Shown here: positions 38,083-46,791 of the stretch, one piece after another
Position numbering within the stretch: position 1 is the first letter of the stretch
Layout of the letters: every line of letters starts with the position of its first letter
The notes under the pieces: model-generated
Told to the model about the DNA's origin: nothing
Databases searched by the model: none
The model's input: only the letters and a program-made list of their open reading frames with translations
Made by a program: the position numbers and the translations under genes
Source of the DNA: Maritalea mediterranea
Lineage (GTDB): Bacteria; Pseudomonadota; Alphaproteobacteria; Rhizobiales; Devosiaceae
Reading direction: 5' to 3'
NCBI RefSeq assembly: GCF_021568695.1
Contig: NZ_JAKGTI010000003.1
Span: forward strand, 1 to 64,000
DNA: 64,000 nucleotides

Positions 38083-39009
38083 TTAGGGCGCCACCTGCGC
38101 CAAAAAGCGGTGTACTGTAATCCGTGAGGTGACACTTGTCAGCCCGGCAATGATCGCCACCACCAAGACCAGCCCCAATATGCCGATCCAGCCCAGTGAA
38201 AGCTGGCCGAACAGCAGTTCCACCTGTTCCGCGTTCTGGCTGGGCAGCAAATAGTTGGTGATCACGCCCGCCAGCACAAAGAAAATCAGTGCGGCCACGC
38301 CGCCAACAATGCCGCCTTCCAACCCGATGGTAAAAAACCGCGACTGAAACGCGCGGGCGATATATTGATCGGACGCGCCGATAAAGTGCAGCACATCGAC
38401 GATTTCACGGTTGGAGGCCATGGCACCATTGGTGGCAAAAATCACAGCGAGGATGGTGGCGGCCATGATCAGCATGAGCGCCAATAGGCCGGAAAACACA
38501 ATGGTACCGGACATGGCATTGAGCTTTTGCTGCCACGCTTTGTGGGTATCGATGCTTGCACCTGCAAGCGATTGATCAAGCTTGGCCTGCAAGGCTGTTT
38601 GGTCAAATGCATTGGGATCGGACAGATGCACCACAATCAGGCGCGGCAGATCAAAGCCCTCCAGATCGAATTCATCGCCCAACCAGGGGGCCAAAAGCCG
38701 CTCGCTATCCTCAACGGTAAGTTCTTCCGCGTTGCCCACTCCTGGGCTATCAAGCGCCAGGGCGATGGCGGTTCGGACATTGGAGGTCATTTCCTCGCCA
38801 TCCACCGGTTGCAGTTGGATGGTGATTTCGCGGCCCACTTCCGAGGACCAGGCGACCGCGGAGTTTTGTACCAGATAAACGGCGCCGAAAGTCACACAGC
38901 TCAAAAAGGTCATGATGGCAACCAATAGGGCCAAGGTGCGCCCAGCGATCGAAGAGCGAGGCACGATCGCGATATCGGCACGGTTGCGGTTCAAAAATTG
39001 ATCAATCAT
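38083..39009 (-). CDS. ftsX: Cell division protein FtsX
   Basis: Permease-like membrane part of FtsEX, which couples ATP hydrolysis to activation of peptidoglycan hydrolases at the septum. 308 residues: cytoplasmic N-terminus, TM1 near 28-50, a periplasmic domain of roughly 115 residues (EVGREITIQLQPVDGEE onward) and three C-terminal TM helices (about 170-195, 220-248, 270-295). Alphaproteobacterial FtsX is shorter than E. coli FtsX (352). The start overlaps the end of ftsE by 8 bases. Confidence 0.93.
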   Translation of the reverse strand: MIDQFLNRNRADIAIVPRSSIAGRTLALLVAIMTFLSCVTFGAVYLVQNSAVAWSSEVGREITIQLQPVDGEEMTSNVRTAIALALDSPGVGNAEELTVEDSERLLAPWLGDEFDLEGFDLPRLIVVHLSDPNAFDQTALQAKLDQSLAGASIDTHKAWQQKLNAMSGTIVFSGLLALMLIMAATILAVIFATNGAMASNREIVDVLHFIGASDQYIARAFQSRFFTIGLEGGIVGGVAALIFFVLAGVITNYLLPSQNAEQVELLFGQLSLGWIGILGLVLVVAIIAGLTSVTSRITVHRFLAQVAP

Positions 39010-39679
39010 GGATGCTCACCTCCCCATCTTGCAGTTGCAATCTGGGAAACCTGAACTGATCCAGCAGATGCAATTCGTGGGTGGCCAAAATAATCGTGGT
39101 GCCCATACGATTAAGTTCGACAAATAAATGGAGCAGCCGTTCCGCTAGTTCAGGGTCTACATTGCCGGTTGGCTCGTCGGCCAACAGCAATTCCGGCTTT
39201 GCGATCACCGCCCGTGCGATGGCAGCGCGTTGTTTTTCGCCTCCAGACAAGAGTTCCGGGCGCGCATTGATCTGATGACCAAGCCCCACCCAGTCCAGCA
39301 ATTCTCGGACGTTGGAGCGATAGGCGGCTTCCGGTTCGCCGCGCACGGCCAGCGGCAGCGCCACATTTTCGAAAGTGGTGAGGTGATCGAGCAGGCGAAA
39401 TTCCTGAAAAACAATGCCAATGCGCTGGCGCAACGCCATCAGGCCCTGCTTGTCCAATTGTGAGACATCTTTGCCAAACATATTTAGCCGCCCGGCCGTG
39501 GGGCGCAATGACAGCAAAAGCAAGCGCAATAGAGAAGTTTTGCCAGCGCCGGAGGGGCCTGTGAGAAAATGAAAGGAACCGGGGTCAATTTTGAAATTGA
39601 GATTTTTAAGAATCTCGGGGCCTGTGCCGTATTGCAGCCCCACATTATCAAATTCGATCACTGGCAACTCCCGAATCAC
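39002..39679 (-). CDS. ftsE: Cell division ATP-binding protein FtsE
   Basis: ATPase partner of FtsX, 225 residues (E. coli 222). Walker A GPSGAGKTS at 41-49, Q-loop VFQEFRLLDHL, signature LSGGEKQRAAIARA, Walker B LLLADEPTGNVD with the FtsE/LolD-type DEPTGNVDP, H-loop ATHELHLL. The first gene of the operon, divergent from the zinc-ribbon gene over 127 bp. Confidence 0.95.
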   Translation of the reverse strand: MIRELPVIEFDNVGLQYGTGPEILKNLNFKIDPGSFHFLTGPSGAGKTSLLRLLLLSLRPTAGRLNMFGKDVSQLDKQGLMALRQRIGIVFQEFRLLDHLTTFENVALPLAVRGEPEAAYRSNVRELLDWVGLGHQINARPELLSGGEKQRAAIARAVIAKPELLLADEPTGNVDPELAERLLHLFVELNRMGTTIILATHELHLLDQFRFPRLQLQDGEVSIHD

Positions 39680-39806
39680 TATTTGGCAACCATGTTAGCA
39701 GTGATGAAGCAATGTTTGGGCGAAAGCTAGCCCGGTTTTTTCGGAGTGTTAAGATTCTGCGGCTTATGATGCGTCCAGTGTTGGAAGAAGTGTCTTTTTA
39801 AAGCCC

Positions 39807-40826
39807 ATGATCATTGTATGCCCAAATTGTAACGCCGAATATGAGGTGGCTGACCAGGCTATTGGCGAAACCGGTCGGGTCGTACAATGTGCTGGCTGTG
39901 CCCAATCCTGGCGTGCCATGCAGCAGCCCACGCCCAAAGCCGAATCAATTGAGGTTCCCGACATCGATCTGGCCGCTGATTCGGATGATTTCGCCCAATT
40001 GCTCGATGATGCGATGAAGGAAGAGGGGTTGGACCCCATCAAGCGCCAAAAGCAAAAAAAAGATGGTGCCAAAGAGCAAAAAGGCGCTTTGGATCAAGGC
40101 GATGGCAGCGATTCTCGTGATGAAGCCGAACTTGATGAGGAGATGAAATCTCTGGATGAAGGTGCTGGAAAGTCGGGCGAGCCGAACGCGGATGGTATCG
40201 ACACAAAGGATAGTGCTGCCAAAAAAGATTTGGCCGAAGATGACGCAGAAGTCGCAATAGAATCAGCGTCTTATGCAACGAGACGGCGTACGCGCATTGA
40301 TCGGATGAATCGCGCCCGGCGGGTGGCCAAACGACATCGAGACATTGCGCGTGGCCTGCCGATGGCCCGTACCAGGCGCCTGATCACAGCCAGTTGCGTC
40401 GCGCTCTCAGCAGCGATTTTGATGGGGCTGTTTTCGTTTCGGGTTGAGGTGGTGCGGCTCTATCCGGAGATGGCAAGCCTATATCGCCTTTTCGGCACCG
40501 AAGTGAATGTTGTTGGACTTGACTTTGCAAATGTGCGTACAATTCGGTCATGGAAGGACGGACATGAGGTCCTGAACGTGACAGGTGACATTCAAAATGT
40601 AACCGGCAAAATTGCGTATTTACCGCCTATTAGGGTGGCGCTGGTTAGAGATGACAAAACGGTCATCTATGAATGGAACATGACACCGGGCATATCCGTC
40701 TTAGAGGCAGGTGGCTCCTTTGAGTTTTCAACTCAATTGTTGTCCCCGCCGAATGATGTGCGACGTGTGAAGCTATCATTCCTGGATTGGCAATCAAATA
40801 GATCAAATGTTTCCAATTCGGACTAA
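39807..40826 (+). CDS. MJ0042 zinc-ribbon membrane protein with DUF3426-like tail
   Basis: 339 residues. An N-terminal zinc finger (C5, C8, C28, C31 in VCPNCNAEY and CAGCAQSW, the MJ0042 motif) is followed by a long charged linker (about 45-185, acidic then strongly basic TRRRTRIDRMNRARR), one TM helix (192-212) and a C-terminal beta-rich domain of the DUF3426 type (LNVTGDIQNVTGK). Topology: ribbon in the cytoplasm, tail in the periplasm. Function unknown. It sits between ftsE (divergent) and a response regulator (29 bases downstream); this set recurs in Rhizobiales. Confidence 0.88.
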   Translation: MIIVCPNCNAEYEVADQAIGETGRVVQCAGCAQSWRAMQQPTPKAESIEVPDIDLAADSDDFAQLLDDAMKEEGLDPIKRQKQKKDGAKEQKGALDQGDGSDSRDEAELDEEMKSLDEGAGKSGEPNADGIDTKDSAAKKDLAEDDAEVAIESASYATRRRTRIDRMNRARRVAKRHRDIARGLPMARTRRLITASCVALSAAILMGLFSFRVEVVRLYPEMASLYRLFGTEVNVVGLDFANVRTIRSWKDGHEVLNVTGDIQNVTGKIAYLPPIRVALVRDDKTVIYEWNMTPGISVLEAGGSFEFSTQLLSPPNDVRRVKLSFLDWQSNRSNVSNSD

Positions 40827-40855
40827 TCAGGGACGTGGGTAAGGAGTAACGGGTA

Positions 40856-41263
40856 ATGGCACGGATTTTGTTGGCGGAAGATGACCCCAGCGTACGCGAA
40901 TTTGTGGCGCGGGCATTGGAAATGGACGGACATGCTGTGCTGGCCACTGAAGATGGCGGCCTTGCGGCGGAAGCCATTCTTGAGCATGACGGTGCGTTTG
41001 ATTTGTTGCTCTCAGACATCAAAATGCCGGTGATGGACGGCATTGCATTGGCCCTCAGAGTGGCAGATCAATATCCTGATGTCACGATTTTGCTCATGAC
41101 CGGCTTTGCCGATCAGCGCGAACGGGCGCATGGACTGGATGCTTTGGTGCACGATGTGGTGCCCAAGCCGTTCACCCTGGCCGACATTCGCGCAAAGGTG
41201 AAAGAAGCGTTGGACGGACGCCCCGCCGAGGCAGAAACGTTGGCGCAACAACTCGGCGCCTGA
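40856..41263 (+). CDS. Single-domain response regulator, CpdR-like
   Basis: 135 residues made of one receiver domain: acidic pocket EDD at 8-10, phosphoacceptor D54 in SDIKMPVMDG, T82 and K104 (VVPKPF) switch residues; no output domain. Resembles CpdR, which in Caulobacter and Sinorhizobium controls ClpXP-dependent proteolysis during the cell cycle. The C-terminal extension (about 15 residues, RPAEAETLAQQLGA) is short. The CpdR assignment rests on length and context (ftsEX neighbourhood), not on a diagnostic residue. Follows the zinc-ribbon gene as a likely operon. Confidence 0.88.
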   Translation: MARILLAEDDPSVREFVARALEMDGHAVLATEDGGLAAEAILEHDGAFDLLLSDIKMPVMDGIALALRVADQYPDVTILLMTGFADQRERAHGLDALVHDVVPKPFTLADIRAKVKEALDGRPAEAETLAQQLGA

Positions 41264-41352
41264 CCTAAGGCGTCGCTTTTCGGAAATGTCACTTTTCCGT
41301 GCCGCTTGTTATGTGCGTTTGGCGACTAAAGTCGCCATCTTGTGAAATGAAG

Positions 41353-41382
41353 AGCCCCGCATGATCTGCGGGGCTTTGTTTT
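41353..41382 (+). terminator. Rho-independent terminator after the response regulator
   Basis: Perfect 9-bp stem (41353-41361 with 41367-41375, loop TGATC) followed by TTGTTTT. Oriented for the plus-strand genes; lysA on the other strand ends 12 bases beyond and the minus-strand side is not T-rich. Confidence 0.88.
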
Positions 41383-41393
41383 GGGCGATTGCG

Positions 41394-42659
41394 CTATAGC
41401 CAATCCGGCACAGAATCCTGTCCGATCAGTTCTTCATAGGTTTGGCGCGGGCGGATCACGTGGAACTGATCGCCATCGACCAGCACTTCGGCGCAAAGGG
41501 GGCGGGTGTTGTAGGTGCCGGACATAACCGCACCATATGCCCCCGTGCTCATTACGGCGAGCAAGTCGCCTTCTTCCACATGGGGCAGATGGCGGCCTTT
41601 GGCAATATAGTCGCCCGTCTCGCAAACCGGCCCTACGACGTCGCCCATGCGCTCCTGCAATTTGGCGTCTTCTTTCACTGCCTGCACGGTGTGGTAGCTT
41701 TCATATAGGGTGGGGCGCAAAAGATCGTTCATGCCCGCATCGACAATCACAAATTGCCGCTCAGCGCCTTCTTTTACATATTCCACCTTGGTGATGAAAA
41801 TACCGGCATTGCCTGCCACCATGCGGCCCGGCTCCAGCACAATTTCACAATCGAGATGGTTGAGGTTTTTGCGGACGATCTCAGCGTAATCCATGGGCTC
41901 AGGCGGCACCTGATTGGAATTGTCATAAGGTATGCCCAGACCGCCGCCCACATCGATATGTTCGATTTTGTGGCCCGCAGCGCCAAGCTTTTCCACCAAC
42001 TCGGCCATCAGTTTGAAAGCATTGTCGAACGGTTCCAGATCGGTGATCTGCGAGCCGATATGCATATCGATGCCCACCGCCTGCAAATGATCACAGTCGG
42101 CAATCAGCTGATAGACTTCATTGGCGCGTTCAAACGGAATGCCGAATTTGTTTTCCGCTTTGCCGGTTGAAATCTTGGCATGGGTTTTGGCGTCCACATT
42201 GGGGTTGATGCGCACGGAAACCGGCGCAATTTTGCCCATTGATTTCGCCACTGCGTTGATGCGGAGCAGTTCAGGCTCGCTCTCGGCGTTAAAGCATTTG
42301 ATGCCCAGATTTAGCGCATAGGCGATTTCGTCATGGGTTTTGGCAACGCCGGAAAAAACAATCTTTTCTGGCGGGATGCCCGCTTTTTCCGCCCGCATCA
42401 ATTCACCCAGCGACACCACGTCAGCGCCCGCGCCAAGACTTGCCACCAGTTTCAAAATGGCCTGATTGGAATTGGCTTTCACCGCGTAGGCCACAAGGGT
42501 GGGGCGGTCGGCAAAAGCCTCTTGCATCACCTTGATGTGGCGCGTGAAGGTGGCGCGAGAATAAAGATAGAAGGGGGTGCCCACTTCTGACGCAATGTCA
42601 GCAATGGCCACATCCTCGGCGTAAAGCTCGCCTTGGCGATATTGAAAATGGTGCACCAT
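41394..42659 (-). CDS. lysA: Diaminopimelate decarboxylase
   Basis: Last step of lysine biosynthesis: meso-DAP to L-lysine. 421 residues (E. coli 420). Fold III PLP enzyme: YAVKANSN near 60 with the Schiff-base Lys, HIGSQI near 200, HIDVGGGLGIPY (PLP phosphate loop) and GPVCETGDYIAKGR near 343 with the substrate-binding Cys/Glu. Downstream of argH by 18 bases, same strand; the small lipoprotein gene (lptM/lppL) that often lies between the two in related bacteria is absent. Confidence 0.96.
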   Translation of the reverse strand: MVHHFQYRQGELYAEDVAIADIASEVGTPFYLYSRATFTRHIKVMQEAFADRPTLVAYAVKANSNQAILKLVASLGAGADVVSLGELMRAEKAGIPPEKIVFSGVAKTHDEIAYALNLGIKCFNAESEPELLRINAVAKSMGKIAPVSVRINPNVDAKTHAKISTGKAENKFGIPFERANEVYQLIADCDHLQAVGIDMHIGSQITDLEPFDNAFKLMAELVEKLGAAGHKIEHIDVGGGLGIPYDNSNQVPPEPMDYAEIVRKNLNHLDCEIVLEPGRMVAGNAGIFITKVEYVKEGAERQFVIVDAGMNDLLRPTLYESYHTVQAVKEDAKLQERMGDVVGPVCETGDYIAKGRHLPHVEEGDLLAVMSTGAYGAVMSGTYNTRPLCAEVLVDGDQFHVIRPRQTYEELIGQDSVPDWL

Positions 42660-42677
42660 AAACTGCCCTTACTTGAT

Positions 42678-44063
42678 TTATGCGCTGGTGAGGCGGTCGC
42701 GCCAGATTTTGGCAGCCGCTTTCACATTGGCGGGGGAGGTGCCGCCATAGGAAGTCCGGCTTTTAACTGAATCTTCCACTGTCAGCACCTTAAAGACGCG
42801 GGCGTCGATGCGCTCGTCGATTTCTTTAAAGTCCTCAATGGTCAGCCCGGCCAGTTCGCAGCCCTTTTCTTCGGCCCGTGCCACGGCAGAACCGGTGATG
42901 TGGTGGGCATCGCGGAAGGGCACATTGGCCTCGCGCACCAGCCAGTCGGCCAGATCCGTCGCGGTGGCAAAACCTGCGCCAGCAGCAGCGCTCATGGCGT
43001 CTTTATTCACCTTCAAATCTTTGATCATACCGGTCATCGCAGCCAGGGCCAGCGACAGGCTGTCAAAGGCATCAAAGCTGACTTCCTTGTCTTCCTGCAT
43101 GTCTTTGGAATAGGCGAGGGGCAGGCCCTTCATCACGGTCATCAGCGACACGAGTGCACCGGTGATGCGGCCGATTTTGGCGCGGATCAGTTCGGCAGCG
43201 TCCGGGTTGCGCTTTTGCGGCATGATGGAGGAGCCGGTGGAGAATTTGTCTGAAAGGGTCACAAAGCGGAATTGCGCCGTGGACCAGATCACCAATTCTT
43301 CTGACAGGCGGGACAAATGCATGGCGCACAAGCTCGCGGCGCTCAGTGTTTCCAGCACAAAGTCGCGATCAGAGACAGCATCCAGCGAATTGGCGGCGGG
43401 GCGATCAAAGCCCAAAGCTTCTGCGGTCATGTCGCGATCAATGGGGAAGGAGGTGCCAGCGAGGGCGGCGCAGCCCAAGGGGCTTTCATTCAGCCGTTTG
43501 CGGGCATCTTGAAACCGTCCTACATCGCGGCCCAGCATTTCCACATAGGCCATCATATGGTGGCCAAAGGTGACCGGCTGGGCGCTTTGCAAATGGGTGA
43601 AGCCGGGCATCACGCTATCGGCATGCTCCTCGGCGCGGTCGACCATTGCCAATTGCAAGGTCTGGATTTGGGTCACAAAAGTGTCGATGCAATCGCGGAC
43701 ATAAAGTTTGAAATCGGTGGCGACCTGGTCGTTGCGCGAGCGGGCGGTGTGCAGCCGACCAGCGGGTTCGCCGATAATCTCTTTCAGCCGCGCTTCCACA
43801 TTCATGTGAATATCTTCGAGTGCGCGCGAAAAAGTGAACGTGCCTGCGGCAATTTCTTCACTGACCTGATCTAGACCAGAAAGGATTGCGTCTTTATCTT
43901 GTTCGGTGAGGATGCCGACACTGGCGAGCATTTCCGCATGGGCTTTTGAGCCAGCGATGTCCTGGGTGTGGAACCGCTTGTCATAGTCGATGGAGGCGTT
44001 GATCTCTTCCATGATCGCATCTGGACCGGTGGCGAAACGGCCACCCCACATTTTGTTGCTCAT
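42678..44063 (-). CDS. argH: Argininosuccinate lyase
   Basis: Cleaves argininosuccinate to arginine and fumarate. 461 residues. Seen: [20 protein letters not shown] at the start, [13 protein letters not shown] near 108, [16 protein letters not shown] with the catalytic His near 160, and the superfamily signature [12 protein letters not shown] near 280 with the catalytic Ser. Same superfamily as fumC at 29.5 kb. ATG 44063 has AGAGGG upstream. The start codon lies 24 bases from that of divergent tlpA. Confidence 0.96.
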   Translation of the reverse strand: MSNKMWGGRFATGPDAIMEEINASIDYDKRFHTQDIAGSKAHAEMLASVGILTEQDKDAILSGLDQVSEEIAAGTFTFSRALEDIHMNVEARLKEIIGEPAGRLHTARSRNDQVATDFKLYVRDCIDTFVTQIQTLQLAMVDRAEEHADSVMPGFTHLQSAQPVTFGHHMMAYVEMLGRDVGRFQDARKRLNESPLGCAALAGTSFPIDRDMTAEALGFDRPAANSLDAVSDRDFVLETLSAASLCAMHLSRLSEELVIWSTAQFRFVTLSDKFSTGSSIMPQKRNPDAAELIRAKIGRITGALVSLMTVMKGLPLAYSKDMQEDKEVSFDAFDSLSLALAAMTGMIKDLKVNKDAMSAAAGAGFATATDLADWLVREANVPFRDAHHITGSAVARAEEKGCELAGLTIEDFKEIDERIDARVFKVLTVEDSVKSRTSYGGTSPANVKAAAKIWRDRLTSA

Positions 44064-44086
44064 TGTACCCTCTTTTAGGAGAACCT

Positions 44087-44797
44087 ATGTCCTCTCAACC
44101 ATCAAATCCAAACGGCAATGATCGCGATGATGGTGCCAAACCTGCCCGCAAGAAAGGCTTGAGCATTGGCGCGGCCATTGCAATTGTCGTAGCTATAGCG
44201 ACCGCCGTGTGGGTTAGCAATGGGAACAATGGCGGAAATGGTACGGCTGTGGCGGATTCATGCCCCGCCAACCCCGAGGTGCAAACCGCCTTGGACGAAA
44301 AAGCAATTGGCGATCTCGCGGCGGTGCAGGTGACGGCCAAAGGCGCGCGCTATGATGAGATCAGCTTTATTCATGAGAATGGTGATGAGGTTGGCTTCAG
44401 CGCCTTTGAGGGCAATGTAACGCTGGTCAATTTCTGGGCCACCTGGTGCGCACCCTGCCGAGCTGAGATGCCCGAGCTGGAAGCGCTGCAAAAGGATTAT
44501 GGCGATAAGGGCTTCACGGTCGCCACGATCAATCTTGATATTGGTGATGACGGGCTGGCCAAGGCCAAAAAGTTTATGGACGAAGAAGATCTGAGCGAAT
44601 TGCCTTTGCACCGTGACCCCACCTTTGAGGCGTTTGAAGTGTTGAAAAAGCGCGGCGTGGCGTTGGGCTTGCCCGCCACCTTGGTGTTGGGGCCCGATGG
44701 CTGTGAATGGGGCGTGTTGGCTGGACCTGCCGCCTGGCATGGGGACGACGCAAAAGCCTTTGTCGAGAAAGCGTTAGCGCTGGCTGAAAACAGCTAG
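44087..44797 (+). CDS. TlpA-like membrane-anchored thioredoxin
   Basis: Periplasmic thiol-disulfide oxidoreductase of 236 residues with one N-terminal TM anchor (about 24-43) and a thioredoxin domain: FEGNVTLVNFWATWCAPCRAEMPELEAL, redox pair C121/C124, and a cis-Pro in GLPATLVL. Two extra cysteines (C59 and that in PDGCEWG) may form a structural disulfide, as in Bradyrhizobium TlpA, which helps mature cytochrome oxidase. ATG 44087 follows TTAGGAGAA and is better than 44063. Divergent from argH, an arrangement known in alphaproteobacteria. Converges on the acetyltransferase gene with one base between the stops. Confidence 0.92.
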   Translation: MSSQPSNPNGNDRDDGAKPARKKGLSIGAAIAIVVAIATAVWVSNGNNGGNGTAVADSCPANPEVQTALDEKAIGDLAAVQVTAKGARYDEISFIHENGDEVGFSAFEGNVTLVNFWATWCAPCRAEMPELEALQKDYGDKGFTVATINLDIGDDGLAKAKKFMDEEDLSELPLHRDPTFEAFEVLKKRGVALGLPATLVLGPDGCEWGVLAGPAAWHGDDAKAFVEKALALAENS

Positions 44798-44798
44798 G

Positions 44799-45377
44799 CT
44801 AAATCTGCCGCACCACGCGGGCCGGATTGCCGACGGCGAGGCTGTCGGCGGGCACATCTTTGGTGACAACCGCTCCCGCGCCGATGACGGCTCTGTCGCC
44901 GATGGTGACGTTAGGCAGAATGATCGCGCCGGCGCCGATCCAGCAGCCATTGCCGATTTTGATCGGCCCGGCCAGATTGACAAAATTCATCCGCTCCGGC
45001 TCATTTTCAAACGGATAGACCATGCGGTCACTGGCCTTGATCGGGTGGCCAGCGGCCATGATTTGCACATTGGGCGCGATAAGCACCTGGTCGCCGATGG
45101 TGACCCCACCGCCATCCAAAATGGTGCAATTGGTGTTGATAAAGACCTTGTCGCCAATTTTGGTGAGTTCGCCGAAATCGACATAAAGCGGCGCTTCAAT
45201 CCACACATTCTCGCCCATCTCGCCAAAGATGGGGCGCAAATGGTCCATGCGGGTTTCATCGTCTGGATGCGCCTGATTAAAGGCGAAACAGGCGCGGGCG
45301 GCAATTTCGAGCAATTCAGGATCGCCGGACAAGGTGGGTTCCCCCGCCAGCATGCGTTCTTTATCGGAGCGGGTCAT
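44799..45377 (-). CDS. Sugar O-acetyltransferase (maltose/galactoside type)
   Basis: 192 residues of left-handed beta-helix. An N-terminal mac domain (MTRSDKERMLAGEPTL) then hexapeptide repeats (IGDKVFINTNCTILDGGG, IGDQVLIAPNVQIMAAGH with the catalytic His, IGNGCWIGAGAIILPNVT). CoA-dependent acetylation of a sugar, substrate not known; LacA/Maa-like rather than NodL. A 19-bp palindrome lies 18 bases before its start. Confidence 0.92.
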   Translation of the reverse strand: MTRSDKERMLAGEPTLSGDPELLEIAARACFAFNQAHPDDETRMDHLRPIFGEMGENVWIEAPLYVDFGELTKIGDKVFINTNCTILDGGGVTIGDQVLIAPNVQIMAAGHPIKASDRMVYPFENEPERMNFVNLAGPIKIGNGCWIGAGAIILPNVTIGDRAVIGAGAVVTKDVPADSLAVGNPARVVRQI

Positions 45378-45394
45378 AAAGCCATAGGTTTTAA

Positions 45395-45413
45395 ATTGGT
45401 TATATCAACCAAT
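45395..45413. promoter_or_regulatory. Perfect palindrome upstream of the acetyltransferase gene
   Basis: ATTGGTT-ATATC-AACCAAT: 7-bp arms, 5-bp centre, in the likely core promoter of the minus-strand acetyltransferase. Operator-like; the binder is unknown. Confidence 0.45.
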
Positions 45414-45450
45414 CTTTACGAGGCTTTTTCCGATTTGACCAGTGGGAAGT

Positions 45451-45642
45451 TTAGGCGGTTTTGTCGACAATTGTGCCGGTGCCAGGGGCGGGCATCGCTT
45501 TGGCATTGGCCAGGCCCTGATCCAGCATGCTGATCATCGCCTTTTGCATATCATCTGCCGCTTTCACCATCAGCAGTTGCGCTTGTTCCTGGCGCTGGGC
45601 TGATTGCATGGCGACGGCTTGGGTCACCAATGACATATCCAT
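45451..45642 (-). CDS. Putative motility protein, YjfB family
   Basis: 63 residues, MDMSLVTQAVAMQSAQRQEQ at the start, one amphipathic helix with many Gln/Met and a Pro/Gly-rich tail. Matches the pattern of YjfB-like small proteins found near flagellar genes; their role is not established. A GGAAGG site precedes the ATG. No flagellar genes are adjacent here, though chemoreceptors lie 40 kb away. Confidence 0.72.
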   Translation of the reverse strand: MDMSLVTQAVAMQSAQRQEQAQLLMVKAADDMQKAMISMLDQGLANAKAMPAPGTGTIVDKTA

Positions 45643-45729
45643 CTGAATGGCCTTCCTAGCTTTTCAGTCGCGCCAAGTCTCGCAATTCAGCGTTAATTAT
45701 TTCTTAATGCGCAGGACCAACGCACGGTC

Positions 45730-45767
45730 TTGACAGTGCCCAACTACTTCTATAACTAATAGGTTAT
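45730..45767 (+). promoter_or_regulatory. Predicted promoter with overlapping palindrome for the ArsR gene
   Basis: TTGACA (45730-45735), 15-bp spacer, TATAAC (45751-45756), ending only 9 bases before ATG 45766, so the transcript would have almost no leader. ATAAC-N6-GTTAT (45752-45767) overlaps the -10 and start codon: a possible autoregulatory site. Confidence 0.4.
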
Positions 45768-46134
45768 GGAACAGGTTGGTTATGGAAATCAGGCGCAGAA
45801 TTTGGATGCGGTTTTTGCCGCATTGGCAGACCCCACACGCCGCGCGTTGCTGACGCGTCTGGCGGAGGGGGAAGCGTCTGTTGGGGAATTGGCTGCACCG
45901 TTTCAGATCAGCCAGCCTGCGGTCTCGAAACATCTGAAAGTGTTGGAGAAAGCCGGGCTGGTTGAGCGGGGCATTGACGAACAACGTCGGCCCGCCCGCC
46001 TGAAGGCGGAACCCATGGCCGAGGCTGTGGAATGGATGAGTTATTTTAAACGGTTCTGGGGGGACAGCTTTGATCAACTTGATGATTTGCTGGTGAAACT
46101 GAAAGCCCAGCAGGAGGAGAATAAGGATGGGTAA
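45766..46134 (+). CDS. ArsR family transcriptional regulator
   Basis: 122 residues, winged helix: AVFAALADPTRRALLTRL near 18-35, then GELAAPFQISQPAVSKHLKVLEKAGLV (recognition helix) and wing RGIDEQRRPARL. No CxC metal site is present, so metal sensing is unlikely; it belongs to the group paired with SRPBCC/AHSA1 proteins. Overlaps the AHSA1 gene by 8 bases. Confidence 0.92.
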   Translation: MEQVGYGNQAQNLDAVFAALADPTRRALLTRLAEGEASVGELAAPFQISQPAVSKHLKVLEKAGLVERGIDEQRRPARLKAEPMAEAVEWMSYFKRFWGDSFDQLDDLLVKLKAQQEENKDG

Positions 46135-46624
46135 CCCTGCAGAATATGTGTTTGAGCGTGAGTTTGATGCGCCGCGATCCCTGGTGTGGAAAGCCTGGAC
46201 GGATCCGGACTTGTTGGCCCGGTGGTATGGCCCCAATATTGAAACCATTATTCACAAATTTGACCTGAAGCCCGGGGGCGAATGGCGCAATGAAATGGTG
46301 ATGGGTGAAAAATCTGACCTTTCTGTGATGAAGTTCAAAGATGTCGTCCCGGAAGAAAAAATGGTGTGGCACCATTGCTCGGCCGATCGGGACTGGAATG
46401 TGGTGGCTAATCCGATGATGCCCAATTGGCCGAAAGTGCTGCACACCACGGTGACCTTTGAAGAGGTGGGGGACAAAACCAAAGTGACCCTGGTGCAGGT
46501 GCCGCTGGAGGCGACGCCGGAAGAAAATGAAACCTTCGCCAATATGATGCGCGGTATGGATAATGGTTGGGGGTCTGGCTACAAAATCATCGATCAGATT
46601 TTGGCCGAGCTGCAATCTGCTTAG
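46127..46624 (+). CDS. SRPBCC/AHSA1 domain protein
   Basis: 165 residues of the START-like fold: FEREFDAPRSLVWKAWTDPDLLARWYGP near 7-34 is the classic activator-of-Hsp90-ATPase-1-like start, with GGEWRNEM and WGSGYKIIDQILAEL at the end. Binds hydrophobic ligands in relatives; function unknown. Translationally coupled to the upstream ArsR regulator, which probably controls both. Confidence 0.93.
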   Translation: MGNPAEYVFEREFDAPRSLVWKAWTDPDLLARWYGPNIETIIHKFDLKPGGEWRNEMVMGEKSDLSVMKFKDVVPEEKMVWHHCSADRDWNVVANPMMPNWPKVLHTTVTFEEVGDKTKVTLVQVPLEATPEENETFANMMRGMDNGWGSGYKIIDQILAELQSA

Positions 46625-46651
46625 ACGTTTTCACGAAATCAACGGATCTCA

Positions 46652-46678
46652 AAGGCGCGCTTCGGTGCGCTTTTTTGT
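46652..46678 (+). terminator. Rho-independent terminator of the ArsR/AHSA1 unit
   Basis: 9-bp stem with GU pairs around a TTCG loop (46652-46660 with 46665-46673) followed by a T run, 27 bases after the stop. Confidence 0.88.
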
Positions 46679-46729
46679 CTGGGCGAAGCGTGTTGTCCTT
46701 CAGCTCAAAGTGAAATTTCACCCGCCCTC

Positions 46730-46758
46730 TTGCCACGCCTATCTTGCCTCTCTATATA
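46730..46758 (+). promoter_or_regulatory. Predicted promoter of the TetR operon
   Basis: TTGCCA (46730-46735), 17-bp spacer and TATATA (46753-46758). The end of the -10 box meets the operator palindrome. Confidence 0.55.
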
Positions 46759-46777
46759 TAACTGACTCGTCAGTTAT
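46758..46777. promoter_or_regulatory. TetR-type operator palindrome
   Basis: ATAACTGAC-TC-GTCAGTTAT: 9-bp perfect arms around a 2-bp centre, covering the end of the -10 box and the presumed transcription start. The operon it fronts ends with a TetR-family gene, so autoregulation is the simplest reading. Confidence 0.6.
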
Positions 46778-46791
46778 TTTAGAAAGTGAAC

